From Vulcaniibacterium tengchongense (lineage in GTDB: Bacteria > Pseudomonadota > Gammaproteobacteria > Xanthomonadales > Xanthomonadaceae), in assembly GCF_003814555.1 (NCBI RefSeq), contig NZ_RKQN01000001.1:1342566-1406565 (forward strand): 64,000 nucleotides of DNA, given 5' to 3'. Positions 50,155 to 58,660 of the stretch are shown here, piece after piece (the first letter of the stretch is position 1; every line of letters begins with the position of its first letter). Below the pieces are notes generated by a model that searched no databases, had not been told where the DNA came from, and saw only the letters and a program-made list of their open reading frames with translations. The translations under genes and the position numbers were made by a program.

Positions 50155-52359
50155 CTAGGTGGTTTCCGCCACCAACACTGAATAGTGATCAGGGTCCACC
50201 CGCTCCAATGCCCGCATTACGCGCTCTACCATTCCCCGCGACATTGCGGGGAAGTCGGAGAACTCCAGCAGGCGGAGCGTTGATGCGCTGTGCGACCCCT
50301 CGTCCACGTACCTTGCGACCGCGCCTCGCTCCACTTCGTCGTCGAACAACACATCAAGCTTGGTCAGGTAACCCTTAGGTGTGGGCCGCCGGAAGCCGAG
50401 ATACATCTCCAAGAACCGCCTGAGCAAGTTCGGACAGCTCAGATAGGCATCAACCTCCTGGCTGGCGCTCGCCTGAAACTGGCGCAGGCAGTAGAAGACG
50501 TGGTGATAGTCGGAACGGAACTTCGCCAGATGATCCGGCAACACGAGAAGCTGGCTAGTGCCTCGCCCCTCCCGGTAGATGAGATACGCCACATGCTGCG
50601 GCTTGAACTTACCACCGCGGTCAGCCCAGTCCTGCTTAATCGTGTTGAAGAACTCCGAGCTGTGCGTCGAAATGAAGAGCTGCCGACACGCCTTTAGGCT
50701 CGTGACGAGCAGGTAGGCCACGTCATAGATGTGGTTGGCGTCGAGGCTGCAGATCGGGTCATCCACGAAGACGACCAGATCCTCAAGCCGCTGACCGTTC
50801 TGCCCCAAGCTGACCAGGAAGTACGCCAGTGAGATCGCCGTTCGCTCACCGTCGCTCATGTTGGTAGCCGGCTGACCTTCGCGGATGAACTGAATCCGAT
50901 TGTCCTGAGCCTGTTCGACAGAGATGCTCGGACCGAGCAACCGCTTTAGTAGTCCATTGATCTGGCTTGCGGCCACCGAACTACGCTGTAGCTCAGTATT
51001 CGCCGTCGCCGCCTGCGCTGCGATCTTCTGTCCGATGCTTTTGATTCGCCCCAGCTCCGCTTCAACCTGGCTCAAGAAGGCGATCGCTTCCGCCGCTCCG
51101 GGGTCGAGCACAAACCGGGCTGCGAAGTGCTCCTTCACTTTCTCGGCTGCGTTCCGACGCCTGGAAGCAAGTTCGTCACACGCGCGGTTGTGGTCGTCCT
51201 TTGCCTGATGCAGCTCCGCAAGGATGCCTGTCAACTCGGGAGCTCGATCTTCAATCGCTCCCACGGTGAATGCCGTCTCCATATTGGCAAGCTTCTCCCT
51301 CAGCAAGCCAGCCCAACCCGCACGAATCTCGCTTTCTCGCTCTTCCCAGGCAGCGAGGCGGCTCAGGGCTGCCTGGACCTTGGCCCGGACATCGGGAACC
51401 CACTCCTTTTCATGCGGGAAGATGTGTGCCTGCCTAGGCTGTTCCAGCCGTCCGATTGCCGCCGTGATGGCAGCGTGCTGCTGACGATACTCGTCGGAGA
51501 AATGGTTAGCGTAGGCTTCGAGCGCTTGCGCTGCATCGTTTCCACAGAAGGCACAGGTCGTATTGTGCTCATGAAATCGCAGACCGGTACGCACCCAATC
51601 GCTCAGTGCGAGGTCGTCAGTCAAGCGCTTGATCGTGTTCTGCCTGGGTGTCTCTCTCAACAACCCAGCGATTTCATCTACTCCGGGCGGGAGCGAAGGG
51701 AACACCACTGGCAGGTTGCGAATGGGCGCGAACTCATTCTGGTCCCGCGCCTGGTTGACCATTGCTTGCAGAGTGGCAGCGTCGAGAAGATGGTCATCCG
51801 GCGCGGCCATGCTTTGTTGGATACCTTTCAGATTGGGCGCCCTAAAATCGCGGACACCTAGCATCGTTCCGCACTCCCTAGCTAGGTCGGTTGCTGCTTT
51901 CTCCCTGGCGCCACTGTTCTCGCCCTGCTTCTTTTGGACCGAGCGATACATTGCCAATACACGTTCCCGCCGTCGGGTCAACGACGCAATGCGGTTACTC
52001 AGCCGGATGTTGTCTTCGCCCACGATGAACAAGGCAGGCGCTTGCGTGTAGTCGTCCCGCTGCAGGTTTGCGTCGATGAAGTCACGGTTGAAGATGCGCA
52101 CGGGGATCCGCCCCCGATCCTGCTCTTTCCGGCTATCCAGTACATCCTGCCCAACGCTGACTCGTACAAATGCGCCGGTCGGCAGCCGATTTGTGGAGGC
52201 CTCATTCAACAGCCCGAAGACACGGGAAAGCGTTGTCTTGCCGGAAGCGTTCCAGCCATAGATCAAGTTATATCGTGCGAAGTCAGGCGCTTGGCTCGTT
52301 CGTCCGTCATAGCCGTCCCAGACTGCAGATTGAGAAATGGATTCAATTCGTCGAAACAT
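50155..52359 (-). CDS. AAA_13 ATPase resembling RloC/PrrC anticodon nuclease
   Basis: 734 aa. N-terminal Walker A YGWNASGKTT (34-43); central coiled coils with a zinc-hook-like CAFC (Cys269, Cys272); ABC signature MSDGERTAISLA; Walker B VVFVDDPICSLD; H-loop ISTHSSEFF. The C-terminal region carries R647-x3-E651 (LRRFLEMY) and His690 (EGSHSAS), the order of the Arg-Glu-His triad of PrrC/RloC nucleases. RloC cuts tRNA anticodon loops and has a zinc hook. Alternative: another AAA_13 defence ATPase with an unrelated effector. Convergent with the HEPN-like gene. Confidence 0.68.
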   Translation of the reverse strand: MFRRIESISQSAVWDGYDGRTSQAPDFARYNLIYGWNASGKTTLSRVFGLLNEASTNRLPTGAFVRVSVGQDVLDSRKEQDRGRIPVRIFNRDFIDANLQRDDYTQAPALFIVGEDNIRLSNRIASLTRRRERVLAMYRSVQKKQGENSGAREKAATDLARECGTMLGVRDFRAPNLKGIQQSMAAPDDHLLDAATLQAMVNQARDQNEFAPIRNLPVVFPSLPPGVDEIAGLLRETPRQNTIKRLTDDLALSDWVRTGLRFHEHNTTCAFCGNDAAQALEAYANHFSDEYRQQHAAITAAIGRLEQPRQAHIFPHEKEWVPDVRAKVQAALSRLAAWEERESEIRAGWAGLLREKLANMETAFTVGAIEDRAPELTGILAELHQAKDDHNRACDELASRRRNAAEKVKEHFAARFVLDPGAAEAIAFLSQVEAELGRIKSIGQKIAAQAATANTELQRSSVAASQINGLLKRLLGPSISVEQAQDNRIQFIREGQPATNMSDGERTAISLAYFLVSLGQNGQRLEDLVVFVDDPICSLDANHIYDVAYLLVTSLKACRQLFISTHSSEFFNTIKQDWADRGGKFKPQHVAYLIYREGRGTSQLLVLPDHLAKFRSDYHHVFYCLRQFQASASQEVDAYLSCPNLLRRFLEMYLGFRRPTPKGYLTKLDVLFDDEVERGAVARYVDEGSHSASTLRLLEFSDFPAMSRGMVERVMRALERVDPDHYSVLVAETT

Positions 52360-52458
52360 GCTTCCCCCCTAAGAGCATGGCTCGTCATGAGCACCTATCC
52401 TTCCCGACAATCTACCGCAGTGCGCCCTCCCACTGCCGCGGTCAGACTGATCCAGGCA

Positions 52459-52521
52459 CCGACCGCTTTGGTCGGAAGCTGTCGGGTAGGCCAACTAGGA
52501 GATCGGCCCCTTTGGCCGATC
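52459..52521. repeat. Two tandem hairpins with CTTT loops
   Basis: CCGACC-GCTTT-GGTCGG (52459-52475) and GATCGGCC-CCTTT-GGCCGATC (52501-52521), plus TGCACTC-GTAT-GAGTGCA at 52549-52566, in the 522-bp space between the RloC-like gene and the regulator genes. The rest of this space holds no clear gene. Possible operator or structured leader. Confidence 0.45.
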
Positions 52522-52773
52522 GAACTGGAATCCTTAAATGATCACTCCTGCACTCGTATGAGTGCATAGGCTTGACAAAGCAAATTCGGCGCAGCAACCT
52601 GCAATGCAATGCGACTGGCGGACCTTGTTGAACCAGTTGCAGCGCTTCGTTCGAGTCTGGATGGGCTCGGAAGCAAGAAGCCGCAGTGCGCCAACACTGA
52701 GGTTTCAAATTAGGTGGCCGGGGAAGCGACGCGCGTAGGCGGGTTGTGCTTTCCGTTACTTCCGAGGCCAACC

Positions 52774-52881
52774 ATGAATTACACCCTTCGCGATCTAAGC
52801 GATACCTTTCATTTCGTCCGCTCAGCTGCCCCGTGCAGTAGCGACCCGCGTACGTCGCGGTTCTGGCAAAGGGGGCTCTGA
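52774..52881 (+). CDS. Possible 35-aa upstream ORF
   Basis: Starts MNYTLRDLSDTFHFV with a weak GAGGCC site; its TGA is immediately followed by the ATG of the next gene. Composition is unremarkable. It could be a coupling leader or noise. Confidence 0.25.
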   Translation: MNYTLRDLSDTFHFVRSAAPCSSDPRTSRFWQRGL

Positions 52882-53184
52882 ATGCAGCCTCACGTGCCTG
52901 CCCTTCTGCGCGTAGAAGACCTGGCAAAACGGATTCACAAATCCATCGCTTCGATACGAAGCGACGTTTGCCGCAACCCACAAGCCCTTCCTCCCATGTG
53001 CCGACAGCCCGGTACCAAGCGTCTTCTATGGCGCGAAGAGGACGTGAATCGTTGGCTGGAAAAGCATGTTGTCTCGGCCATTAGTTCTCCGCCACCACCA
53101 GTGACGGCACCGCGGCGCCGCGGACGTCCCACAAAGGTCGAGCAACTCGCCCGCTCTGGGAGGCAAGACCGGGGGCGCGCATGA
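52882..53184 (+). CDS. AlpA/MerR-like DNA-binding protein with AT-hook-like tail
   Basis: 100 aa. N-terminal helix-turn-helix: LLRVEDLAKRIHKSIASIRSDVCR, then LPPMCRQPGTKRLLWREEDVNRWLEKH, the layout of AlpA/excisionase-type winged helices. The C-terminus RRRGRPTK resembles an AT-hook. Its stop overlaps the next gene's ATG. Such proteins often serve as excisionase or regulator in integrated elements. Confidence 0.72.
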   Translation: MQPHVPALLRVEDLAKRIHKSIASIRSDVCRNPQALPPMCRQPGTKRLLWREEDVNRWLEKHVVSAISSPPPPVTAPRRRGRPTKVEQLARSGRQDRGRA

Positions 53185-54086
53185 TCATCGTGCGAGCGCC
53201 ACGATTGGCTCAGTTTGAAGTCCTTCCCCACACGCTTCTGATGGACGACCAAGTGTCCTTTAGGGCTCGCGGCATCGCCGTCCGCCTGCTCGCGAATATG
53301 GACGGCTACAGGATGTCCTCGGCTGACCTGGCAAAACAATCCCCAAATGAAGGTCGCCACGTCATCCTTAAGGCACTCCGCGAGCTGCGTGACCGCGGCT
53401 ATGTCGTCTGGGAGCGCCGCCAAGTCGAGCGTGGTCGCTGGACAACCATCGTCACGATAAGCGACACCCCAACGCCTCCCCATACCGGAGTTCAACCATT
53501 GAACTCCGGTGGTCGCTCCGGACTTCAATCTACGAACTCCGGTGAACCGAGCTCCGGTCAGCCGGCGTCCGGCCGACCGACGTCCGGGGGCCGCCCTCCT
53601 AGAAGCACTAATACGAAGACCAGCACAAAGACCACTACTGTTTCCGCCAAGTGCGACTTGGTCATGCCTCCCCAGCTTGCGGAGGAGCAACGCGTAGTAG
53701 TGGTTGGGATTTTGGATGGTCTACCGGGGGCGATCCAGCAGCAGGTCCTGGATGAGCTTGCAGGACGCTTCGCCAAGACCACTCCTCCGCTACGTGATGC
53801 GATCTGGTGGCTAACCAAAGTAGCTGACCGGGCAAGACGGGGGGACTACGTTCCCAACCTAGCGATCGCGGTTGAGGCTGAGCGCCGCCGTCGCGCGGCC
53901 GAGGCCGAGGCTATACGCAAGCGCCGGGAAACGGAGGCCGCAGCAGAGGCTAGACGGCGCGATCCCGACGCCCGCGCCAAGGGCATCGCAGCGATGCACG
54001 CAGCGAGGGCCGCACTTATAGGCTCCGACGAAGCGGCTCAGAACAACTTGGGCACTCATTTTCCCGCCGCGGAGGCGCGCGGTTGA
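53181..54086 (+). CDS. Winged-helix protein, replication-initiator-like
   Basis: 301 aa. Residues 15-95: LLMDDQVSFRARGIAVRLLA, SSADLAKQSPNEGRHVILKALRELRDRGYVVWER, the wHTH seen in phage/ICE replication-initiator or regulator proteins. A repetitive Ser/Gly/Pro linker (SGLQSTNSGEPSSGQ) leads to a helical C-terminus rich in Arg/Glu (about 215-260). Coupled to the preceding gene by ATGA. The palindrome array begins 15 bases after its stop, so it may bind those repeats; this is inference. Confidence 0.65.
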   Translation: MIIVRAPRLAQFEVLPHTLLMDDQVSFRARGIAVRLLANMDGYRMSSADLAKQSPNEGRHVILKALRELRDRGYVVWERRQVERGRWTTIVTISDTPTPPHTGVQPLNSGGRSGLQSTNSGEPSSGQPASGRPTSGGRPPRSTNTKTSTKTTTVSAKCDLVMPPQLAEEQRVVVVGILDGLPGAIQQQVLDELAGRFAKTTPPLRDAIWWLTKVADRARRGDYVPNLAIAVEAERRRRAAEAEAIRKRRETEAAAEARRRDPDARAKGIAAMHAARAALIGSDEAAQNNLGTHFPAAEARG

Positions 54087-54100
54087 CCTTGGGCCGGCCT

Positions 54101-54856
54101 CGACTTGTGGAATCCACAAGTCGGGGCTCGTTGATGGGGCACAAGATCGACTTGTGGATTCCACAAGTCGATAGGCGTTCCTTCGACGGTCGTGGGACAG
54201 CGGACCGGCGCAACAGACTTGAGCGGCCCTTGACCGCGATTGGCGGCTAGTGCTCGCTGCCCAGCGATCGACTTGTGGAATCCACAAGTCGAAATGGCTC
54301 TGGAGGGGTTGGGTATTCCTTGAGCACCGAAATGCCGTGGTTGCATTGGCAAATGGGAATGGCCCCGCGCCCACAACCACCGCCGCCTTCTGATTCCCTC
54401 CGACCAGCGACTTGTGGATTCCACAAGCCAAACACCAGAGCGCCAGAAAACAGACGCACCGACACCAGCATAGTGGAACATAAAGGGTGTATTACACCTC
54501 GACCATTATTCGGCCTCTATGCCAGGCCGCGCCTATCTCTCAGTCGTAATACGCCGAAGTAAGTGGTGTGCTACAACGTAGTACACGTCGCGGAATAACG
54601 CACCTTTACGAGTAGCCGATCAGAGCACGCTCACTTGTGGAATCCACAAGTCGTCAAGGGACGCGCCCGCAGCAATGTTTCCGGTTCGCCGTCCGACTTG
54701 CGGGTTCCACAATTCGCAAGACGCGGGATTGGATTTGCGCGTTCGTCCAGCAGCCAACAACGGCGTCGAGTTGTGGAATCCACAACTCGAAGAGGAGACT
54801 CATGACCATCAGCATCCTCCAGCTCGGCGTCCTCGACTTGTGGATTCCACAAGTCG
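54101..54856. repeat. Array of eight 23-bp palindromes (arms CGACTTGTGGA)
   Basis: Each unit is CGACTTGTGGA, a central A or T, then the reverse complement. Copies start at 54101, 54148, 54269, 54408, 54631, 54694 (degenerate), 54766 and 54834. Gaps are 24, 98, 116, 200, 40, 49 and 43 bp. The copy at 54766 has a paired change (GAGTTGTGG / CCACAACTC) that keeps the symmetry. Candidate iteron-like origin, partition site or multi-site operator. Confidence 0.9.
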
Positions 54857-54943
54857 AAGATCGTTGCGCGCGGAATCATTAGCGCAGACTGATTGCACAG
54901 GAGGTTCACATGCTATACGTTTGCAGAACGCGAGGAGGATTTG

Positions 54944-55141
54944 ATGAGTCGCCCTGAAGCTCGAGCCAGAGCCGCGGAGCGCCGCCGCACGAAGATCAAG
55001 GAAGGCGGTGGACGAATTCTTCAGATTGCCTTGCGTGCAGGGGGAGCGCGTGCCTTAGCTGATCTTCAAGACCGCACAGGCAAAGGGCCTAGCGCGATCA
55101 TCGAAGCTCTTCTGACCAAGGCGCGTACTCAAGGTCTTTAA
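54944..55141 (+). CDS. Small ribbon-helix-helix (CopG-like) protein
   Basis: 65 aa from the ATG at 54944 with a strong GAGGAGG site. Basic N-terminus (RARAAERRRTKIKEGG), a strand-like ILQIALRAGG and the helix pair ARALADLQDRTGKGPSAII. It lies 87 bases after the last palindrome and may bind the array (RHH proteins bind short palindromes and often control partition or copy number). Confidence 0.65.
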   Translation: MSRPEARARAAERRRTKIKEGGGRILQIALRAGGARALADLQDRTGKGPSAIIEALLTKARTQGL

Positions 55142-55161
55142 CAGTAGAAGAAGGAGTTTCT

Positions 55162-55353
55162 ATGGCGCTCGTCATTACCATTTCTGACCCGGGCACCTTG
55201 GCGTTGCTGCAGCAATACGGCCAGTACGTCCACCAAGTGGACGGGGAGCGGGCCACTATGGATGCGTTAGCTGAAGGCTTGATGCTTGGAATGCTCGATG
55301 AGCACCAACGCTTCCGCGAGTGGTCCAGTCATCAGGTGGATGTTGCCGCCTAG
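55162..55353 (+). CDS. 63-aa hypothetical protein
   Basis: Starts MALVITISDPGTLALLQQYGQ with AAGAAGGAG before it, 20 bp after the RHH gene, so co-transcribed. Contains TMDALAEGLMLGMLDEHQRF. No domain recognised; size and position suggest a partner of the RHH protein. Confidence 0.55.
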   Translation: MALVITISDPGTLALLQQYGQYVHQVDGERATMDALAEGLMLGMLDEHQRFREWSSHQVDVAA

Positions 55354-55442
55354 TAGAACGGCTTCACCTTGTATGAAACCCGAGCATGGGCCTTCTTGTC
55401 GTACCGCTCGGCCATCTGTCTAAAACACGCTTTTTCTGACCA

Positions 55443-56921
55443 TTGGGGTCCGGGGCTTGGAAGCCCTTACTCCCCAACTCGTCGGTGCGGCTGGGCTGCA
55501 TCGTGAACGAGCCAGGAACACGACCGAGTACGGCGTTAGGAACGCCCACGGTCTGCCTGTTCGGGCTGTTGAGCATCATCAGCCTGGCGCTTTTCCTCTA
55601 TCGGCAAGCCTTGACCGGCGAAGGGAACCTCCCGGCTTTCGTCGCCAAGTTCACGCTGGAGATTCTCAAGTTTGGATTCTTCCTATGGCTGGTGAATGCC
55701 GGGCCGGCCTTCGTCATGCAGTTCGTCGGGTACTTCACCGATGCTGGTGCCCGGATTGGCCAGGCAGGAACGCTATCGGCCTCCGGTGTCGTGATACTTG
55801 GCTTCGACTCTTGCTTCCGTATCTTCGATGCCATTGGCGCGATGGGCTGGGGCGAAACGGCGGCCTTCGGCTTGCCGCTGGCGCTTGTGGCCATTGCCAT
55901 TCTTGTGTGCTTCGCGGCTGTGGGAGTGCTGTTCCTCATTCGCGTGATCGAACTGCACCTAATCGTCTACGGCGGTGTGTTGTTGCTCGGGTTTGGCGGG
56001 ATCTCGTTTACCCGCGATATTCCCAAGAACTACCTCGCCTACGCTATCAGCGCCGGCACACAACTGTTCATGCTGTACGTGATCGTAGGCTTGGGCGTGC
56101 AGTTGGCGGAGAGCTGGCCACAGGCGCTCACCGTCGAAAATGGTGCGGGCGACATTCTGAGGCAGGCGCTCCAGATTATGGTGGGCGCGGCAGTCTTCGC
56201 TGCTTTGGCCTGGTCGATCCCCAAGGTGGCTGCGAGCTTGGTCAGCGGGTCGATCAGCCTCGGAGCCGCTGATGTACTGGGCCCCGCTGCGGCAGCCGCC
56301 GGCGGTGCCGCCGCAGGGGCGACAGTCGCCACAGGTGGGGTTTCGGCAGCTGTTGGCTCGCTGGCGGCGGCCACCAAAGGCGCCGTGCAGGCTACCAGTG
56401 CTGGCACCGCGCTAGCGAAAGAGCAAGGCGCTTCCGGAAGCATGGCCGCCATCAAGGGCCTGGGACATGCCGCTAGCGCACTGCGCACGGAAGCTGGCTC
56501 GTCAATGAAGGCAAAAGTTGGGCTATCGCCGCCTTCGCCTAATGCTCATGACGCGCGCGGACGTGATGTCAGCAACATCGGCACCCGAGCTGCGAACCGG
56601 CTAAGCGACACACTGCAAGCGACGCGCGAAGAAAGGACTGCCGGATCCGGCACTGGTGATCGAGACGCAGGGCATGCGGTCGAACAGACCGCGGTCTCCC
56701 CGGAGGCCAGCCACGAGGCTCCGGCACGTCCAGCCTCTTCGCTCGAAAGCGCAGATATTTCCCGCCCCGTAGCGGGCGTCGCGGATGTTCGGCCACGGCC
56801 TCTATTCGAGTCCAAGGCTAACGATGGTCCTAAAGGCGGCGCGCCAATCCGAGCACCCCAGATCCCTCAAGACACGGCCCCGAGCAGCACAGTTTCGATT
56901 CGCTTCGATCCCGAAGACTAA
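55443..56921 (+). CDS. trbL: TrbL/VirB6-like conjugation protein, N-terminus altered
   Basis: Up to 492 aa; the open frame begins at TTG 55443, with GTG 55503 as an alternative, neither with a clear ribosome site. Residues 35-260 carry about six membrane segments (LFGLLSIISLALFLYRQ, ILKFGFFLWLVNAGPAF, VLFLIRVIELHLIVYGGVLLL) and FTRDIPKNYLAYAIS, typical of TrbL. The C-terminal half is Ala/Gly/Ser-rich and soluble. The usual N-terminal 30 residues are not recognisable, so the 5' end is probably eroded. Not accompanied by other trb genes except trbJ. Confidence 0.78.
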   Translation: MGSGAWKPLLPNSSVRLGCIVNEPGTRPSTALGTPTVCLFGLLSIISLALFLYRQALTGEGNLPAFVAKFTLEILKFGFFLWLVNAGPAFVMQFVGYFTDAGARIGQAGTLSASGVVILGFDSCFRIFDAIGAMGWGETAAFGLPLALVAIAILVCFAAVGVLFLIRVIELHLIVYGGVLLLGFGGISFTRDIPKNYLAYAISAGTQLFMLYVIVGLGVQLAESWPQALTVENGAGDILRQALQIMVGAAVFAALAWSIPKVAASLVSGSISLGAADVLGPAAAAAGGAAAGATVATGGVSAAVGSLAAATKGAVQATSAGTALAKEQGASGSMAAIKGLGHAASALRTEAGSSMKAKVGLSPPSPNAHDARGRDVSNIGTRAANRLSDTLQATREERTAGSGTGDRDAGHAVEQTAVSPEASHEAPARPASSLESADISRPVAGVADVRPRPLFESKANDGPKGGAPIRAPQIPQDTAPSSTVSIRFDPED

Positions 56922-56934
56922 CTGGAGAACCACT

Positions 56935-57681
56935 ATGACGAATCATGCTTTCCGCGCCCTATCGCTGGCGTTTGCGACAACTTTAGGAACCGCGGCGCTC
57001 ACTATCCCCACACCAGCGACGGCGCAATGGGTCGTGATCGACCCGACCAACTACGTGCAGAACTTTCTCACGCAGCTGAGGGCGGTCCAGAGCAACATCA
57101 ACGAAGCCCAGCAGATACGGAATCAGATCCAGCAGTATCAGAACATGCTACAGAACACCCGCGGCTTGCAGGCAAAAGATCTCAATTCCTTCATCGACGC
57201 GCTCGGTCGGCTCGATGGCGTCATGCAGGAAGGAAAATCCCTCGCGGTGACGGTCGGGAACTACGAGCAGGCGTTCAAGGCAAAGTTCCCAGGCTATAAG
57301 CCCCAGAAGAACTACTCGGAGAGCTATCGCGAGTGGAACGAGACAGCGAGGGATTCCGTGCTCGGTGCGATGCGCGTGGCGAACATGCAGATCCAAGGCA
57401 TCCAGAGCGAGTCACAGGCGATCAACGCCCTCAAGTCAGCCGCACAGTCGGCGGACGGTCAGAAGTCGGCGATCGACGCCGGCAATCAGATCGCGCTGGC
57501 GCAAATCGAACAGCTGCAGCAGCTTCGCGAGCTGATGGTCGCCCAGATGCAGTCCGAGGGAACTCACCTGGCGGCGGAGCAGCAGGCCGAGGCGGCCAAG
57601 GCAACGTCTATTCGCGAAGCGACGCGCTATCGTGATCCACGTGAGGGTTGGAAGCCAAAGCCGATCAAGATTGGAAACTGA
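56935..57681 (+). CDS. trbJ: TrbJ-like conjugation protein
   Basis: 248 aa; ATG at 56935 after CTGGAGAA. Signal peptide (LGTAALTIPTPATAQ). Motifs VIDPTNYVQNFLTQLRAVQSN and NEAQQIRNQIQQYQNMLQN, then a helical C-terminus with RYRDPREGWKP. VirB5-like minor pilus component. Order trbL-trbJ is the reverse of the usual J-K-L, 13 bp apart. Confidence 0.84.
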   Translation: MTNHAFRALSLAFATTLGTAALTIPTPATAQWVVIDPTNYVQNFLTQLRAVQSNINEAQQIRNQIQQYQNMLQNTRGLQAKDLNSFIDALGRLDGVMQEGKSLAVTVGNYEQAFKAKFPGYKPQKNYSESYREWNETARDSVLGAMRVANMQIQGIQSESQAINALKSAAQSADGQKSAIDAGNQIALAQIEQLQQLRELMVAQMQSEGTHLAAEQQAEAAKATSIREATRYRDPREGWKPKPIKIGN

Positions 57682-57696
57682 CTTTCGGCAAACCGC

Positions 57697-57840
57697 ATGA
57701 GAACTAAGGACGTCGATGCGTTAGTGGCTGGAACCCCGCTGCAGGTACGCAGCGGGGAAACCTGCGAGGCGTTCTGGAGCCACGAAGGCATGCACCGCGG
57801 CCCGGAGGGGCAGCTGTTGCTCTATTACGGCGAGGCTTGA
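57697..57840 (+). CDS. Possible 47-aa protein
   Basis: Starts MRTKDVDALVAGTPLQVRSG and ends QLLLYYGEA, 15 bp after trbJ. Amino-acid composition and codon use look protein-like, but no homologue is recalled and no strong ribosome site is visible. Confidence 0.4.
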   Translation: MRTKDVDALVAGTPLQVRSGETCEAFWSHEGMHRGPEGQLLLYYGEA

Positions 57841-57946
57841 GCATGTCGAGTGGCCGCGGGAGCCTGGCAATGGCCGTAGAACAGTGACCGAGCAGTCGAA
57901 GCACAAGATGCGGTATCGGCTGAACAACCGCGATAACGACACGCCA

Positions 57947-58492
57947 ATGCCAACCCAACTCTTTCTAGATACCGAATGGGCCGACCTGGAAGGCGAGCAG
58001 CTCGTCAGCCTGGCTCTAATCAGTGCGGACGGTCAGCGACGATTTTACGCCGAGCGAGCCGTTCTTCCAGCCGAGCCAACCGCGTTCGTAAAGGAGAACG
58101 TCTACCCACTCCTAGAGCGCGGGGTCGTCGCGCTCCCAGACGCAGTGTTTTCAGAGAAGCTGAATCGGTTCTTGGGCTCAGTGTCTGACCCTGTAGTCCT
58201 CTATGACTATGCTGTCGACGAAGTGATGCTCGACATGGCGGTGAAGGGGTTCCCCAAGCGCGGCGATCCGAGGTCTCGAGCGAGTTCCGAGCGCGCCGTA
58301 CGCAGGGAGCTAGTTCGCGACGATCTAATTTCAATGATTCTAGAGGACTGGTTCTTGGCGAACCCCGAAGAGGCCGCACGCCGGCACCACGCCATGGTCG
58401 ATGCGAATGCCTTGCGTTTAGCTTGGCTGGCTGCCAGCGGGTTGTTGGACGCTCCCTGGTCTGCGAGCTGGCGCCAGTTCCACGATCAGTGA
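57947..58492 (+). CDS. DEDD-type 3'-5' exonuclease-like protein
   Basis: 181 aa from the ATG at 57947 (GTG at 57884 possible). LFLDTEWADLEGEQLVSLAL carries the first D-x-E motif; VVLYDYAVDEVML the second Asp; RRHHAMVDANAL the H-x4-D motif. It fits the Rv2179c-like exoribonuclease family. It converges with the subtilase gene. A defence or housekeeping role in the element cannot be decided. Confidence 0.65.
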   Translation: MPTQLFLDTEWADLEGEQLVSLALISADGQRRFYAERAVLPAEPTAFVKENVYPLLERGVVALPDAVFSEKLNRFLGSVSDPVVLYDYAVDEVMLDMAVKGFPKRGDPRSRASSERAVRRELVRDDLISMILEDWFLANPEEAARRHHAMVDANALRLAWLAASGLLDAPWSASWRQFHDQ

Positions 58493-58551
58493 GCCGCGAC
58501 AATCAACCAGGGGCGATCACGAATCCTCTCGATTCGAACATTCCTGCGATA

Positions 58552-58660
58552 TCACACTTCGACAATGACCGGCTCAACGATCGGTATCTTCTGCACAATC
58601 GCGTTGTACAAGTCGATGTCGGTTTGCTGCGTGCGGATTGAGACGACGAGACTATACCTG
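58552..58660 (-). pseudogene. Frame-shifted C-terminal tail of the IetS-like subtilase
   Basis: In the next frame after the in-frame stop at 58652, the DNA reads RYSLVVSIRTQQTDIDLY and ends VEPVIVEV before a TGA at 58552. This is the expected end of the family. Removing one C at the GCGCAGG near 58662 restores ARYSLVV. So the annotated subtilase lacks about 35 residues. Confidence 0.65.

Noticed and set aside
52442-52981. 179-codon minus frame
   Set aside because: Overlaps hairpins and the start of the AlpA-like gene; composition not protein-like.
54101-54856. Repeats looking like a CRISPR array
   Set aside because: Units are fully palindromic, spacing varies from 24 to 200 bp, and no cas genes are present.
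54247-54909. Several 74-95-codon frames with repeated VDSTSR / CGFHKS / LWNPQV
   Set aside because: These strings are only the translated palindromes.
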